From Lepisosteus oculatus (Eukaryota > Chordata > Actinopteri > Semionotiformes > Lepisosteidae), in contig NC_090697.1 in NCBI RefSeq assembly GCF_040954835.1, forward strand, positions 6,522,501 to 6,586,500: a DNA stretch of 64,000 bases, in the 5' to 3' direction. The position numbers and the translations under genes are program-made. Below are positions 47,998 to 59,118 of the stretch, one piece after another. Under the pieces are notes generated by a model. It was not told the origin of the DNA and searched no databases. It was given only the letters and a program-made list of their open reading frames with translations. The number at the start of each line of letters is the position of its first letter. Positions within the stretch are counted from its first letter, which is position 1.

Positions 47998-48584
47998 TGA
48001 ACCCATCACACTAGCCAGATCATACACTATATGCTGTTGTATTTTTATTACTCCCGATTGATATTGGTACAGGCTGAGGCACAGTAGGTGACAATGGAGG
48101 GGTCTCTAAGAATTTAGACACCAAACTAGTGTCAATATTTCCACTTCCTCGAGCTTCAAACCAAGTGGTGTTTACTTGTTTATGGTCAGTGATGGAAACA
48201 CTGATCAAAATAAGCTTCTGCTTTACCTTAGCTAATTAAGTTCTGGGTAATTTAAAATGTAAGTTAATTGTAGATTAAAAGTGTCAAAAGTGTAGGATAA
48301 AAGACAGAGGACAGAACAACAGAAAGAGGGGAAAGGGGAGACCACCAGAGAGAGAGGAGACGGAAAAACACAGAACACAAAGCGTGTGCCAAAAAGACCT
48401 TCTTGGAGCTAAGAATCTGAACCTTGTTAAGAGAACTGGCTATTCTGTAGTTTTTCCTGAGTGACAAATCCTACGGTTAAAATAGCCTCTCCTGGTGAGT
48501 GGGTGAATTTTAGAACAGACGGTTAGGCTCCCATTTATTTTGTGGCATCCGGATTAGAGAGAGAGGTTTAATCATAAATTGCAT
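47998..48584. other. Intergenic, unassigned
   Basis: No gene recognised. Purine-rich tract (AGAGAGAGGAGAC and similar) at 48300-48370. Confidence 0.4.
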
Positions 48585-48627
48585 TCTTTTTAGTTTCCAA
48601 GAGCTTTTTTTCCCCCCCAACGGTTTT

Positions 48628-49070
48628 TGTAACGAACAGTTCTTTCCGGACCCCATGCGGATGACACAATCCGAGGAAGTGGGAAAACACCAGGAAAAAG
48701 ACATGTAGGAATACGGGACTGAAAACAGGGGGCGTGTCCAAAGTGCGCTGGTGCACGGGGGGGGTGTGTGGCCGAGGCAAACAATCCAAAAAGTAATCCA
48801 AAGAGGGAATCCAAAAACGCAAGAAAGTCCATAGCCAGGAGATCTATCCAAACAAGGAATTAAAAACACGAACCAGGTCGGAACCGGCGGACCAGGACCG
48901 GGCGCTTCCAGGTCCCGGACTCGCACGGTGCGGAAACCCGATGCAGAGCAAGGATGAACGTCAGCGCCTGGCTTTTAAGGTGGGCTGGAAAAAGGGGTCA
49001 GGTGCAAAGAAATAAGTCTGAAGTGAAAGGGCTGGAGCACCCTTAAGGAGGAGGGACTATAATCGTGACA
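48628..49070 (-). mobile_element. Solo LTR within the tandem array
   Basis: On the minus strand it runs from TGTCACGATTATAGTCCCTC (49070) to TTCGTTACA (48628). GTTTT flanks it on both sides (48623-48627 and 49071-49075), an exact 5-bp target duplication. Internal blocks (CTTAAGGGTGCTCCAGCCC, TTAAAAGCCAGGCGC, GAGTCCGGGACCTGGAAGCG) match the LTRs at 29080 and 40281. Confidence 0.85.
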
Positions 49071-49478
49071 GTTTTGATTGTTTTAGACTCATTGTTTTTG
49101 CTTTGTGGAACCTTTTCAAATCTGATTAAAACCCCACCTAGTGTCAAGGTTAGCATTTCCACACTCCTTAGACATTTTTTAGGCTAAGTGCTGGATTTTG
49201 AGTCCCTTTAGAACGAGTGATAATTTGCTCCAATCTGAAACTTTTTTTTCTGAGACTTTTGCCTGCCTTTGTTGTACAATATATTGCAGCGCTTAGAAAT
49301 TGTATTTGAAAACTAAGTCTGATTCAAAGTTGTAAGAGCACCTGTTCTGCTGTAGACCATCAGTTTCAAAGACCTTTTTTCAATCGTTTGATTGTTTTAG
49401 ACTCATACCTTTTGGTTTGAGGAACATTTGAAAATCTCATGACTAGAGGGCTTTAGAGACATATTTCAGGACTGCTCT

Positions 49479-49724
49479 TGTAGCGAATTTGGGTTCTTTG
49501 GGGTTTCTGCCCTTGCCGCTCCTGCCCCAGTTCGTCCCCTGCCTCAGGATTGAACCGGAGACTCCAGCGTCACACAACAGGGATATTGCCCGCTGAGCTA
49601 CAGAAGGCCTTTGTCAGTCTGGGCGGCCAACATCCCTGTTATGTCCAGGGGAGTAGAGGACAGTGCCGTCACCATGGTGCAACCAGCTCCTACAACCTGT
49701 ACAGTATGTCGGCCGTTCGTTACA
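49479..49724. mobile_element. 246-bp inverted-repeat element with a tRNA-like core
   Basis: The ends are TGTAGCGAA and TTCGTTACA (9-bp inverted repeats, one mismatch), and CTCT is duplicated on both sides (49475-49478 and 49725-49728). Comparison with the next array unit, which has GCTCTGTTGACACC uninterrupted, confirms the insertion point. On the minus strand, starting at 49607, an A box TAGCTCAGCGGG (49600-49589) and a B box GGTTCAATCC (from about 49556) lie at tRNA positions 8 and 52. The acceptor stem is mostly pairable. The anticodon stem is poor, so this is not a functional tRNA. Confidence 0.65.
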
Positions 49725-50394
49725 CTCTGTTGAAGCCCCAGCAAGGGTGAGCATTAGTATTCCTACACTACTTAGACAGTTTTTACACTCATTGCTGGAT
49801 TTTGAGTCCCAAGGGAACATTAGGACAAGTGATAATTTGCTCCAATCTATAACTTTTGATTTCAGAGACTCTTGGCTATCTTTATTGTATATTACAGTGC
49901 TCAGGAATTGTATTTGAAAACTGTGTCAGATAAAAAGTTGTAAGAAAACCTGTTCTACTGAAGACCATCAGTTTCCAAGAGCTTTTTATTTGTTTTGATT
50001 GTTTTAGACTCATACTGTACTTTTTGGTTTGAAGAACATTTGCAAATCTAATTCCTGGAGGGCTTCATATACAGATTGCAGGAATGCTCTGTTGACACCC
50101 CACGTAGAGTTAGGGTTAGCATTTCCACACTCCTTAGACATGTTTTATGCTCAGTGCTGGAGTTTGGGTCCCAAGGGAACATAAGGACAAAATTGATTAT
50201 TTGCTCTTATTTGAAACTTATTTTTTGAGACTTTTGGCCACCTTTGTTGTACGTATATTGCAGCACTCAGGAAGTGTATCCGAACACTGAGTCAGATCAA
50301 AAGTTATAAGATAACCTGTTCTACTGAAGACCATAAACTTCTTAGAGCTTTTTTTAAAGGTTTTGTTTTAGACTTTTTGGTTTGACTCCAAAAA

Positions 50395-50520
50395 GCTGTG
50401 ACTGCCCTGTCTTTCTCACACCTGAAGAAGGCTCCACGGCCGAAAGGTTGTGTTTTCTTTCTTCTCTTTTCAGCATGGCTCTGTCCTCTTGCTATTGTAT
50501 ACTGTATCAGGAAAATAAAG
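50395..50520 (+). mobile_element. Penelope-like terminal fragment within the array
   Basis: GACTGCCCTGTCTTTCTCAC, ACCTGAAGAAGGCTCC, ACGGCCGAAAGGTTGTG, TTTTCTTTCTTC, TTTTCAGCATGG match the tail downstream of the GIY-YIG remnant at 61500-61560. It interrupts an array unit after GGTTTGACTCC. Confidence 0.7.
50417..50456 (+). ncRNA. Hammerhead-ribozyme-like motif, decayed
   Basis: CACAC, then CUGAAGA (fits core CUGANGA), stem II GGCU-ccac-GGCC, GAAA, then GGUUGUGUU. CACAC can pair with the trailing GUGU as stem I. The base after GAAA is G where relatives have C, which breaks the short palindromic ACGU stem III. Penelope-like elements are known to carry minimal hammerheads of this layout. Confidence 0.55.
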
Positions 50521-51340
50521 TATATGCCCAGCAAGGGGGGTGTAATGTCTTGTCTGTTTATCAAACATAATCTACAATTATGGACAACCATTTTTGCCAT
50601 GGTTGTGAATATTATAATACTGTACCTCTGAAGTCACATCCAATCTTCCTGTAAAATTAAAAAAACACAGAAATACAAGCGGGCACTGATTTATGTCCAG
50701 GATACTCCAATGCCCCAGAAAGTGCCCATTCTCCCCCTTTGAGCCACTGCCCACCAAAAGGTCTCTCTGCACGTCTCTGCGCCGTGCACATGTCCAAATT
50801 CTGTCCTTGTCCAAAACTTTTACAGTTTGGGTGGCGCTGTGCACCACGCGGTACTTGTGTCCCGAGTCGTTCGGATCAAAAGTTGTCATCAAGCATTTAT
50901 GAATCTCACTTAATTGCAAGAGCTTTGATAAACAGTCTTGTTTCCCACTCAAACCTTAGGTTTGGAGAATATTTCAAAATCTGATGCCCAGAGAGGCTCA
51001 GATATCGATCGCGGAAATGCTCTGTTGACACCCCAGGTAGGATTAGGGTTAGGATTCACACACTACTTAGACAATTTTGAAGCTCAGCGCTGGATGTTTG
51101 GGCCAAAGTCAGGTTTAGGATGGGTAGTTTTGTAGTCCTATCTGAAATTTTTTTTTTCAGAAACTTTCTGGGGCCTGGGTGGCACAATTCACCATGTGGT
51201 ACTTTTATCCCGAAACTGAGTCAGTCGGATCAAAAGTTGTCACCAAGCATTATTGAATCTCATTTAATTGCAAGAGATTTGATCAACGGTCTTGATTGTA
51301 TCTTTAGGTTTGGGGAATATTTAGAAATCCTCTAATTTAA

Positions 51341-54020
51341 GTACAAGTGTATTATTAGTGGATCCCATAAGTCATTCTCTTGATTGCATTTATAAAGTTT
51401 ATACTGCATATGTCATATACACTGTATCAATTAGACTACAAATATAAATTTGAAACTGTATCATGTTGCGATCTGTCAGACATTCATGCTTTATGAACTT
51501 TTGCCTGAAAGAGTGAAAGAGTGAGCTAATGTTACATTACATTCCCACTTGTGTTTGATCCCAACCAGAAATGGCTATATGAATAGTCAGAGTAGCAAAT
51601 TTTCATTTTTGTGTATAAATAACTTAAAAGCCATAGGGTAAAAGGTGACCCAGATTTAGCAATAACTCAGTTTTGCAGAATGGAGATTTCCTGTTTGGCT
51701 ATAATAGAAAAATGAATATGCTTTCTCCGTTAAAATACAAAAGACGAAAATAATGTGATGCAGCACATTCCACAACACACACACACACTTTACTAAGCTG
51801 TTTCTTTTATTGAGTTTTATATGAGATATTATAGACTTTATTTCATTTCAAACTGCCATACTGTGCCATCAACCTCTGCGACATCAACTGCAAGCAGCAG
51901 TAAAATATTATTTACCAAAACAACTAAACATGTTGCTCAGATTTTTAAATGTTAAATTAAAATTCACATAAAGAAAGACCACATGCTTAATACAGAATTG
52001 TGAAATCACTGTAATGTCCCCCAGGAACTATGTAATACAGCTGCAAGAGCAATAGGCTGTAAATCATTTGCATCTGATAAAATGCTTTTTAAGTAAATTA
52101 TTATGGTACACAGTGCACCCTCCAACGTAGAAAGAGCAAATACATTACAACAATAACAATGATGCTAGTTTTGTGTGTTTAATATAAGCGCTTATTATTG
52201 TAGTACAGTAAATACTGTAGCAGTACTTTGTCGCTGTGCTCTCACCATTTGAACATTTGCAGTTGGAAAAAATTGGAAAACTAAAAGAACTTGTTCACAT
52301 AATGGAGAGCAGATCCAGACATCTCTCAAGAAACAGTGCAATGAGATCTTTGGACCAATTAAGACCTTCCAAAGTGTCTAGATGGACCAAATTACCTCTA
52401 CTCTTTTGTAATCATATTGCTACGTATGTTCAAAAGGTAGCTGGTACTGTATTTAACATACATACAATTATTTTCCAAATCAACATCTGTAAAAATCATC
52501 TTCATTATTTTTAAGAAGCTGTAAATAATATGGCTTTATAAAAGTAATTAAAAACATTTTTAAATATTTAACTGTGTTAGAGAGGTTCTTCACCCAAATC
52601 CAAAATGGAGGCCAAATGATTCCACCTCTTCATTATCATGGAAAGGGTGGAACATGGTCCGCCATGTTTTAAAACTCTACTATGTTCTATTTTAGAGAAC
52701 TACAATTTTTTAAATTCCTTAGATTTGATTAAAAATCCAAAATGGTGGTAAAGTCGTTTAATCTGCCAGCAGAACTTTGACTCTGATGTAACGTCCCATA
52801 ATTTTACAGTCTAGGGGGTTTGGCATTTCACAGCAATTTTAAAAGTGGCAGAGGCAAAAATAAAAAGGACTTGCCACAGTTCCCAAATATAACATTTAGT
52901 TTATGCACAGGTCTGAGGTGTTGTTGTACATTTCGGTAACACAGCAGTAAGTTAGCTGTCAACAGAAAGGAGACATTCAGGAAAAGAGAGGAAAATGAGT
53001 TAAGACACGGGCTCAGCCGACTGAAGACAGTTTTCACACCTCTTTAAAAATAGCATCTCTTAGAGTATGGTGAATTGAAGTCACAAGCCTAAATCATATT
53101 TAACCCTTGAATTGAATTATTTTATGTATAAGGCTCATCAGCCTGCTCACTGGAGAGCATCTCAAAGCCTTTGTTTTGAACTGTGAACATCAAGTTTATG
53201 AAAACAGAATGTGAATGTAAAAAAATGAAAATTGTGAAGTACTGCATATCTGGCAAAAATAGCAAGTCTTATTAATGTCTGAAGAGTGTAGGGAGAGGAT
53301 TTGATTTTCATACTTCTCTTAAAGAATATGAACTAAATAAAGAAGTATGAAAGTATGTTAAGAGTACTTATCTTAACTCTGTAAACTACAAATACAAATT
53401 TAAAATGAGCCTTACATCACTATATAATTTTACAGTTATGGGGTCTGTCATTTCCTAAGAAAAATGAAATGACAAATCACAAATTTAAAAAATATAATCT
53501 AATTTACTTTTGGCATGGTTTTCAATTTTCCCCACTATCCAAAAACCAGAGGTACGAGATCAATGATCAATGAATTTAGAAGCAGTAGCACAGTGCTCTC
53601 GTTCAAAACAATTCATGCATTGCACTGCAAAAACACTGAAACAAAAGACAACCCAAATAATGAGAAACATGACACACATTGTTCTACACAGTTTATAAAA
53701 AAAAATATCTAAATACTTAAATCATTCATTACGAAACAAAACACTTAAATCAATTCAATTTGAATTTAAGAAACTCTCACCGAACAGGAAATTATAACAT
53801 TTCACAATTTTAATTATGTTTGGCCAGCATGGGAATCTTGAAAGATTACCGTTTTGTAAAACTTAACATTAAACACCTACTGACCAACAAAACAGAATTT
53901 ACTGTACATATTAGTGGTTTCCTTTCTGTCTCGATCATTTGTCTGATACATAAAATGAACGCATAACCAATAAAATGAGAGAGGCATTTTCAGTTTATAC
54001 ATTCTTCCAGTTTCCCTGTT
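51341..54020. other. Intergenic, 3' of MANEA
   Basis: No gene. AT-rich, with a short AC run near 51775. A minus-strand ATTAAA near 53806 could serve as a MANEA polyadenylation signal, but this is weak. No repeat boundary recognised. Confidence 0.4.
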
Positions 54021-54657
54021 TCATATGAGCCACTTCTCTCTTTCTTTAGTGAATCTTTCAGCCCATTTGCGGGTAATATCTAAATATATACTTGGTTTAT
54101 GAGGCAGGTAGTCCTGATAAGTGTTCAGAGCAGATGTTTTTGGCACTGCTTTCTCGATTTGAGTTCCTTCATGCCACTCGTTAAAAGAAGTTATAGAAAC
54201 AATATCTGTCCTTGCTTCCAAGGCAGCACTAAATGCTGTTTCGTAGTATTTTCCATTGATGCGGTGTCGTGTGTTGTGGAAGTTCCACGGTCTGATACTT
54301 GTGTCAATATAACCAGGCCCAACACTCGGAATGAACATCAGATTTTTGCTGTCACAGAACCTTTTTATGGATTTCCAATTACGATGTGATGAACCATAGG
54401 AGAATCCATTTGTGGCAAAATACGTGTACATGCCATCAAACCCAGCTGTCAAGATGCCTGTCTTGTGCTTCTCTTCCACAAGGAGACCAATAAAAATGCC
54501 GTCATATGGAGTGTTCCTGATGCTGTGTTGGCCTGTATCTTTGAGGAGACGTGCCCACATTTCAGGACTAATCAAATAGGAATCATAAACATAAAACAGT
54601 GGATGGAGCAACCCAGTGTTTGTTTTGTATCTGTAGAAAGCAGGGTGGTCACCATAC
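54021..54657 (-). CDS. MANEA: MANEA, last coding exon (211 codons plus stop)
   Basis: MANEA is a Golgi GH99 endo-alpha-1,2-mannosidase that removes glucose-substituted mannose from N-glycans that bypassed the ER glucosidases. This exon begins after TTTCTTTCCACAG with the third base of a lysine codon and YGDHPAFYRYKTNTG. It contains FYVYDSYLISPEMW, SIRNTPYDGIFIGLLVEE, GFDGMYTYFATNGFSYGSS, FIPSVGPGYIDTSIRPWN and SITSFNEWHEGTQIEKAVPK. It ends KWAERFTKEREKWLI-TAA. The two glutamates of EWHEGTQIE are the GH99 active-site pair. The exon is open throughout. The paralogue MANEAL is the main alternative, but adjacency to FUT9 in the conserved order favours MANEA. Confidence 0.95.
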
Positions 54658-55964
54658 CTGTGGAAAGAAACAGGTACACTTCACGTGCTAAGAAATAATC
54701 AAACTTAAACAAAAAAATGTAATTAAGGGCAGCCAAGTTTGCCTGCAATATGAATCACATGCAACCTATCTCATGAACCACACACATTTCCCTATTACAT
54801 TAATCAGTCAGAAACTTGGAAACGAGAAACTGGTAGATCATACAGAAGGTCAGGACAATATTTTATTTCCCTGGCACTCCAATTCCCTGATTTTGCATCC
54901 CATAGAATACACCCACCCAAATACATTTAATTTACTACCCAAGCTAAAAAATAGAAACTCTGGCACCGATTCCACATCACTCAGATTGAAAGGAGTTCTT
55001 AGCTCATAGTCCACCGTTGGTAGATTTAAAAAATGAAAACTGCTGGCAAAATGATGAGTTTTGCTCTTTTGAAATGGACATACTGTAAGAATAAAAGACT
55101 AGTACACAATAAGTATAGTATATAATAATTATAATACATTTTTGCAGTAAACAGGCAGCTGAGAAGACCTTGATTGCAGTTCTCATACTGACAAAAATAT
55201 TTTAAGAGTTAGAACAATGGATATTGTTTTCCCACATTTAAACTCCTAAAGGAGAAGTAGTTTTCAGAAGTCAGGCTTTTAAATGGGACTGCCCACAGCT
55301 GCACTGTAGCTCATCCACCATCAATTCTCTAAAGCTGTGGCTCTCCAGCAGGCAGTGGTTGTCATTATTTGCCATTATTTCCCTGCTGTGGGAAGAATGT
55401 GACCTGAGGTCTTTTACCCAGAGAGCACTCAATCCTGGACCCGAGACCCTGAGTGTGCGGATACCTAGGCGGAGTTCTGTTAACCCATAACCATAAACCA
55501 ATAACAAACCTGACACCAGAGAGCATAACCCAAGGTTCTTTTAAACATAAACCTCATACGACAAAACACAACCACCCCGAGAACATACCCACCAACATAT
55601 ACCATAACCTTCACCTGTAACCAGATATAAACGATAACATTAGCCCGTAACAGTGTTGTATAACCACGTAGACAGATCTATCTCCCATTATTCCATAACC
55701 ATTAACCACCAGGTGTTTTCTCTTTCATATACAACTAGATGTTTTTTAGAAAATAGCCCCCTTGGGGATTATTACTAACCATGTGTACTCCACTCCTTTC
55801 CCCAGGCAAGAGCCACTACTTCCCCCCAGCCTGAGGGCTTACCCACTATTGGATCCTCACAAACACTTACAGACTCCAAGCTCACGGTAACTCTCTTAGC
55901 TACCTCACTGCATAAAGTGGATTTACCCACTGAATGAGCATTTTTCCTTCTTGGTACCAGGTTA

Positions 55965-56665
55965 CACAAAAGATGTTGCAGCTCTGTAATCCATCCAGAG
56001 AAGAGTACCTAGATACTGTACATTCAGGGCTTAAGGGAACAAACTTTTCAGCATTGAACAGAGAAGACTGAGGGGACAAGATACAAATATTCAAGGCATT
56101 AGAGATAAGATCACTTTATTGGCCATACACAATTTCTTGTGATAGGAATTTATCTTTATTCGCAGCTTGCTCTCCATGAGACACAGAGGCACATGGATGA
56201 GGCAAGAGAAGCTTCGAGCCAGAGTGCAGGGTCAGCCATTTATACAGCGCCCCTGAAGCAGTTGGGGTTAAGGGCCTTGCTCAGGAGCCCAACGGAGTAG
56301 GATTCCTCTGCCGGCCGCGGGATATGAACCGGCAACCTTCCAGCCACAGGTGCACATCCTTAGCCACAGAGACCCAAGTCAACCCTGTGGATTTCTTCAA
56401 AATAAAAACACTGAAGCATGAGGGGCAAGTGGAATCTATGTGGAACTAACTGCATTTAAAATAGAGAACAGGAGGATCTTCTTTACCCAAAGAAAAAGGG
56501 GAGTACGGAACAAACAACCCAACTATGTTGTTGAAGCCAATACCCTGGTTTCTTTCAAGAAATGCATACAGGAAATCCTTGGATCAAGTAACTAACTACT
56601 AACAGTCTAATGGACTGGATGGGTTGAATGGTCTCCTCTTATTTGTAAGCTTTCTTATGTTTTTA
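55965..56665 (+). pseudogene. LINE ORF carboxy-terminal remnant, split by a SINE
   Basis: 55965-56108 reads KRYRE-like text, then EQRRLRGQDTNIQ. After the SINE the frame continues VNPVDFFKIKTLKHEG and later YVVEANTLVSFKK, EILGSSN, GLNGLL-type end. This is the terminal segment of a fish LINE reverse transcriptase ORF. Joining the two sides across the SINE restores the GI..VNPVDFF order also seen at 41128. Confidence 0.6.
56110..56370 (-). repeat. tRNA-derived SINE nested in the LINE remnant
   Basis: On the minus strand the head is GGTCTCTGTGGCTAAGGATG with B box GGTTCATATCCCG near 56330. The body has GGCCCTTAACCCCAACTGC and CTCCATG...AGCAAGCTGCG, and the tail is AGAAATTGTGTATGGCC, AATAAAGTGATC. 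Same family as 17145-17398. Confidence 0.75.
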
Positions 56666-56689
56666 CATCTTCTGAAAATCTAAATTTAC

Positions 56690-57060
56690 TCTACTGGATG
56701 AACAGTGTATGTATATCTAGTGCTGCTAATGCTTGTTCAAAGATGTCTAACAACTTAAATAAGACCTACCTTTTCTAAATCTATATCAGCTATCCCTTAG
56801 AATTATATTTCCATACAGATGATCCTCTAGTTGAACTCTTATTATTGTTTCTATAACCTTACATGTAATAGAAGTAAGATTTATTGATCTACATTGACTT
56901 GGTACAGCTTAATCACCCATTTTTATTGACGGGAGCTACATAAGCAGTTTTCCAGTCAGTGGATATTACCCGTCTTGAGAGACTGCTGAGTTTGCACTCC
57001 AGAAAAACTGAATACCACCAGGACACAGAGATATGTTTGTCTTCTATGCTCATATTATTT
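56690..57060 (-). pseudogene. LINE reverse transcriptase remnant, minus strand
   Basis: On the minus strand it reads STDWKTAYVAPVNKNGD, then SINLTSITCKVIETII with a frame slip. It is the DWK.A.V.P..KKGD....Y.PI.LTS..CKV.E.II segment, as at 16800-17120. A different orientation from the remnant immediately left shows that these are two insertions. Confidence 0.5.
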
Positions 57061-58170
57061 AATATAGAACTAAAACATGTTGTTGATTTCTATCTCGGAA
57101 AACACCTAAGTGAAACATTCACTTAAAACATCGGACATTTTCCTTTCACAGTCTAGATGTTTTGTTATATTATCCCTGAGATTCTTTACTTTATCCTTTA
57201 CATTTGTCTAAACAGCTAAACATTTTCTTTTGACCTTTCTTATATCCCTATCACTTGTATTTGGAACTCATTAAATAGATTTTTAACTAGTCCATTTTGT
57301 TTTTGATCATTTATAAAGTGCTCTATTTCTCCTTATATTTGTCTTAATTGATTGATTAAGCCATCTTGAATGTTTGAATAGATTAGACAACTATAAGCAT
57401 TCCCTCAAGCTGGAACATTGACTGTCTGAAAAAAAAACTGCCATTACAGTTTCTTCTGCTGACATTCCCAAGTTTTCCCAGTTCAAATTAAAATTTCCAA
57501 TGAAAACAACCCCTAACCTCATTATGCAAATTTGCATTACAATTTATATTATACAATATAGTATCAAAGATATTCTTAACATGTAAATCAAGATGGAATA
57601 AACAGTATATACTTTCTGCTATGTGGCTATATGCTTTGTGGCTGGGACTAAATTGTTTAATTTGATAACTGATGAGAGTTATCAACAGGGATATATACAG
57701 TAACTGAACTACAGCTAATGTAAAGTCACCAACAAGTGTGAATATGTTTGCAAAAGAGAAATTATGGTTGATGACTTTCTGCAAATGAATGTTTTATCAC
57801 TTTTGCTATTTCCTGCACTTGTTATTTTTATTTTTGTATTCAATAAACGCTTCTATTTTAATAACTCTACAGTTATTTTATTACATGCCTCCTACGGTTG
57901 ACTGCATTTGTTTGATTTGCATCTTATTTAGCTTTAAGCTATTGGTTACTAGTACTTTCTAGATTAAATGAAGTATTACATTGCTTGTTGCTGCTGACTT
58001 TCACTCAAGTGGACAGATTCATGTACATGTAACCCATTAGGGTGGGAGACAACATGTACCCATCATTTTAGAAAGCTGCAAACAAAAAGCTTTGCTTTGA
58101 TCAATTAGAAAAATGAAAATACAGTTACTCTTAAGTAGTCTACTACAACTAACTCAGTTTTGGAATTAAG

Positions 58171-58333
58171 GAGCAAGTAATAGGTTTATTCCATGCTGAA
58201 AAGATAAGAGAAAAAACCTGAGTTTTCAACTGAGTGTTTTGTCTCTTCTCTCTTCAGCATGGAATAAACCTGTTACTTGTTCCTGTGCAGACTACGCACG
58301 CTGACGCAGATACCCACCTGAACTAGTTTGGGA
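58171..58333. mobile_element. Penelope-like terminal repeats as a foldback
   Basis: The left arm, GAGCAAGTAATAGGTTTATT, CCATGCTGAAAAGATAAGAG (58171-58214), is the inverse of the right arm, CTCTTCTCTCTTCAGCATGG, AATAAACCTGTTACTTGTTCC (58243-58284). The spacer is about 30 bp. The right flank GCTGACGCAGATACCCACC, TGAACTAG equals the outer flank of the copy at 43386-43535. No hammerhead core is left in the spacer. Confidence 0.7.
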
Positions 58334-58430
58334 ATTATGTACCCATGACTACAAAGTCCAAATTAAATTAAATTGAAAACTCTTACATAATTAAAAAAGA
58401 ACAAGAGGAAAGCAGACAAAAGGCACTCAC

Positions 58431-58507
58431 TTCTCTACAATGTACTTAATGTTGTTGAACATGCTCAGGTCATCTCGTCCTTTATATGGCTCAATGTGAA
58501 AGGTGAC
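58431..58507 (-). CDS. MANEA: MANEA internal exon (77 bp)
   Basis: It is bounded by TTTTCACAG on the 5' side and GTGAGTGCC on the 3' side (minus strand). It encodes VTFHIEPYKGRDDLSMF, then NNIKYIVE and two bases of a lysine codon. HIEPY belongs to the GH99 barrel. It is phase 0 at the start and phase 2 at the end, matching the exons on either side. Confidence 0.95.
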
Positions 58508-59008
58508 CTGTGAAAACAGACATTACAAGCAGCAGGTACTGTAGATTGATTTCTGTTCAGGAATACAAACGTGTTAACAAGTACAAGTATTAAACTGAAG
58601 GGGAATGAAAAATATTTTTCTCTTCTCTTATTTCTCTGTACATTGTACTTACAAACCTACTACGATAGTATATGTAAACTGTAGAACACTGTGCCAAACA
58701 AAGTGTTTTAATACACTTTACATTGCTTTATTCCACTTATTGAAATAGGATAATTTTCAACCACTACAACCTAGTACATTTAGCAAATTGCTACAATGGC
58801 TAAAACCTTCATTTAGAAATTTGTTCAAAATGATCAAAGATAAAAATATACTCTCCTTTACAATCTTGCTTACATCCTACCCTTGAGCACACCGATAAAA
58901 TGATAAACCTACAGTCTTGTAGAATTAACATTTAAGGAAAAAAGTAAAGAATGCAGATTTTAACTGTCTATGGATTTATTTTTAAATAGCAGGTTCATGA
59001 AGACATAC
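58508..59008 (-). other. MANEA: MANEA intron (501 bp)
   Basis: A short phase 0 intron, GT...AG on the minus strand, AT-rich, no repeat recognised. Confidence 0.9.
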
Positions 59009-59118
59009 CTTCACTTGATATTTATGAGCAATATCCATGATGAGAAGCACCAGATCATCAGTGGGCTCACCATTGTCATCCTTCATGCCAGGTGGATACC
59101 AAGACAGGGCCAGGACAC
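59009..59118 (-). CDS. MANEA: MANEA internal exon (110 bp)
   Basis: It is preceded by ACATTTTATAG and followed by GTATGTCTTC on the minus strand. It completes a glycine codon, then reads VLALSWYPPGMKDDNGE and PTDDLVLLIMDIAHKYQVK. SWYPP...DDNGEPTD is a conserved GH99 endomannosidase block. The end is in phase 0, continuous with VTFHIEPY of the next exon. Confidence 0.95.

Larger units (their letters stand above)
48585..51340 (+). repeat. Satellite-like tandem array, about 355-365 bp per unit, with insertions
   Basis: Each unit contains, in order, GATTGTTTTAGACTCAT, a GGTTTG...AACATTTG.AAATC block, TGCTCTGTTGACACCCC, GTTAGCATTTCCACACTCC, TTAGACA, GCTGGATTTTGAGTCCC, GATAATTTGCTCCAATCTGAAAC, TTGTTGTACNNATATTGCAGC, and AAAGTTGTAAGA..ACCTGTTCTACTG. 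Anchors of the GTTAG block are at about 49149, 49748, 50114 and 51045. ATCAAAAGTTGTC recurs at 50876 and 51231. After removing the inserted elements the period is about 355-367 bp, giving five to six diverged units. Some units carry GTTAGGGTTAG, a telomere-like string. Confidence 0.75.
54658..58430 (-). other. MANEA: MANEA intron, repeat-rich
   Basis: It lies between two exons that join in frame (GAGAA | G TAT). It holds LINE remnants, a SINE and a Penelope-like foldback (separate entries). 55480-55660 is an unusual A/C-rich tract with repeated CATAACC words. Confidence 0.85.

Noticed and set aside
49536-49607. A functional tRNA gene on the minus strand
   Set aside because: The A and B boxes fit, but the anticodon stem does not pair and the module is inside a mobile element.
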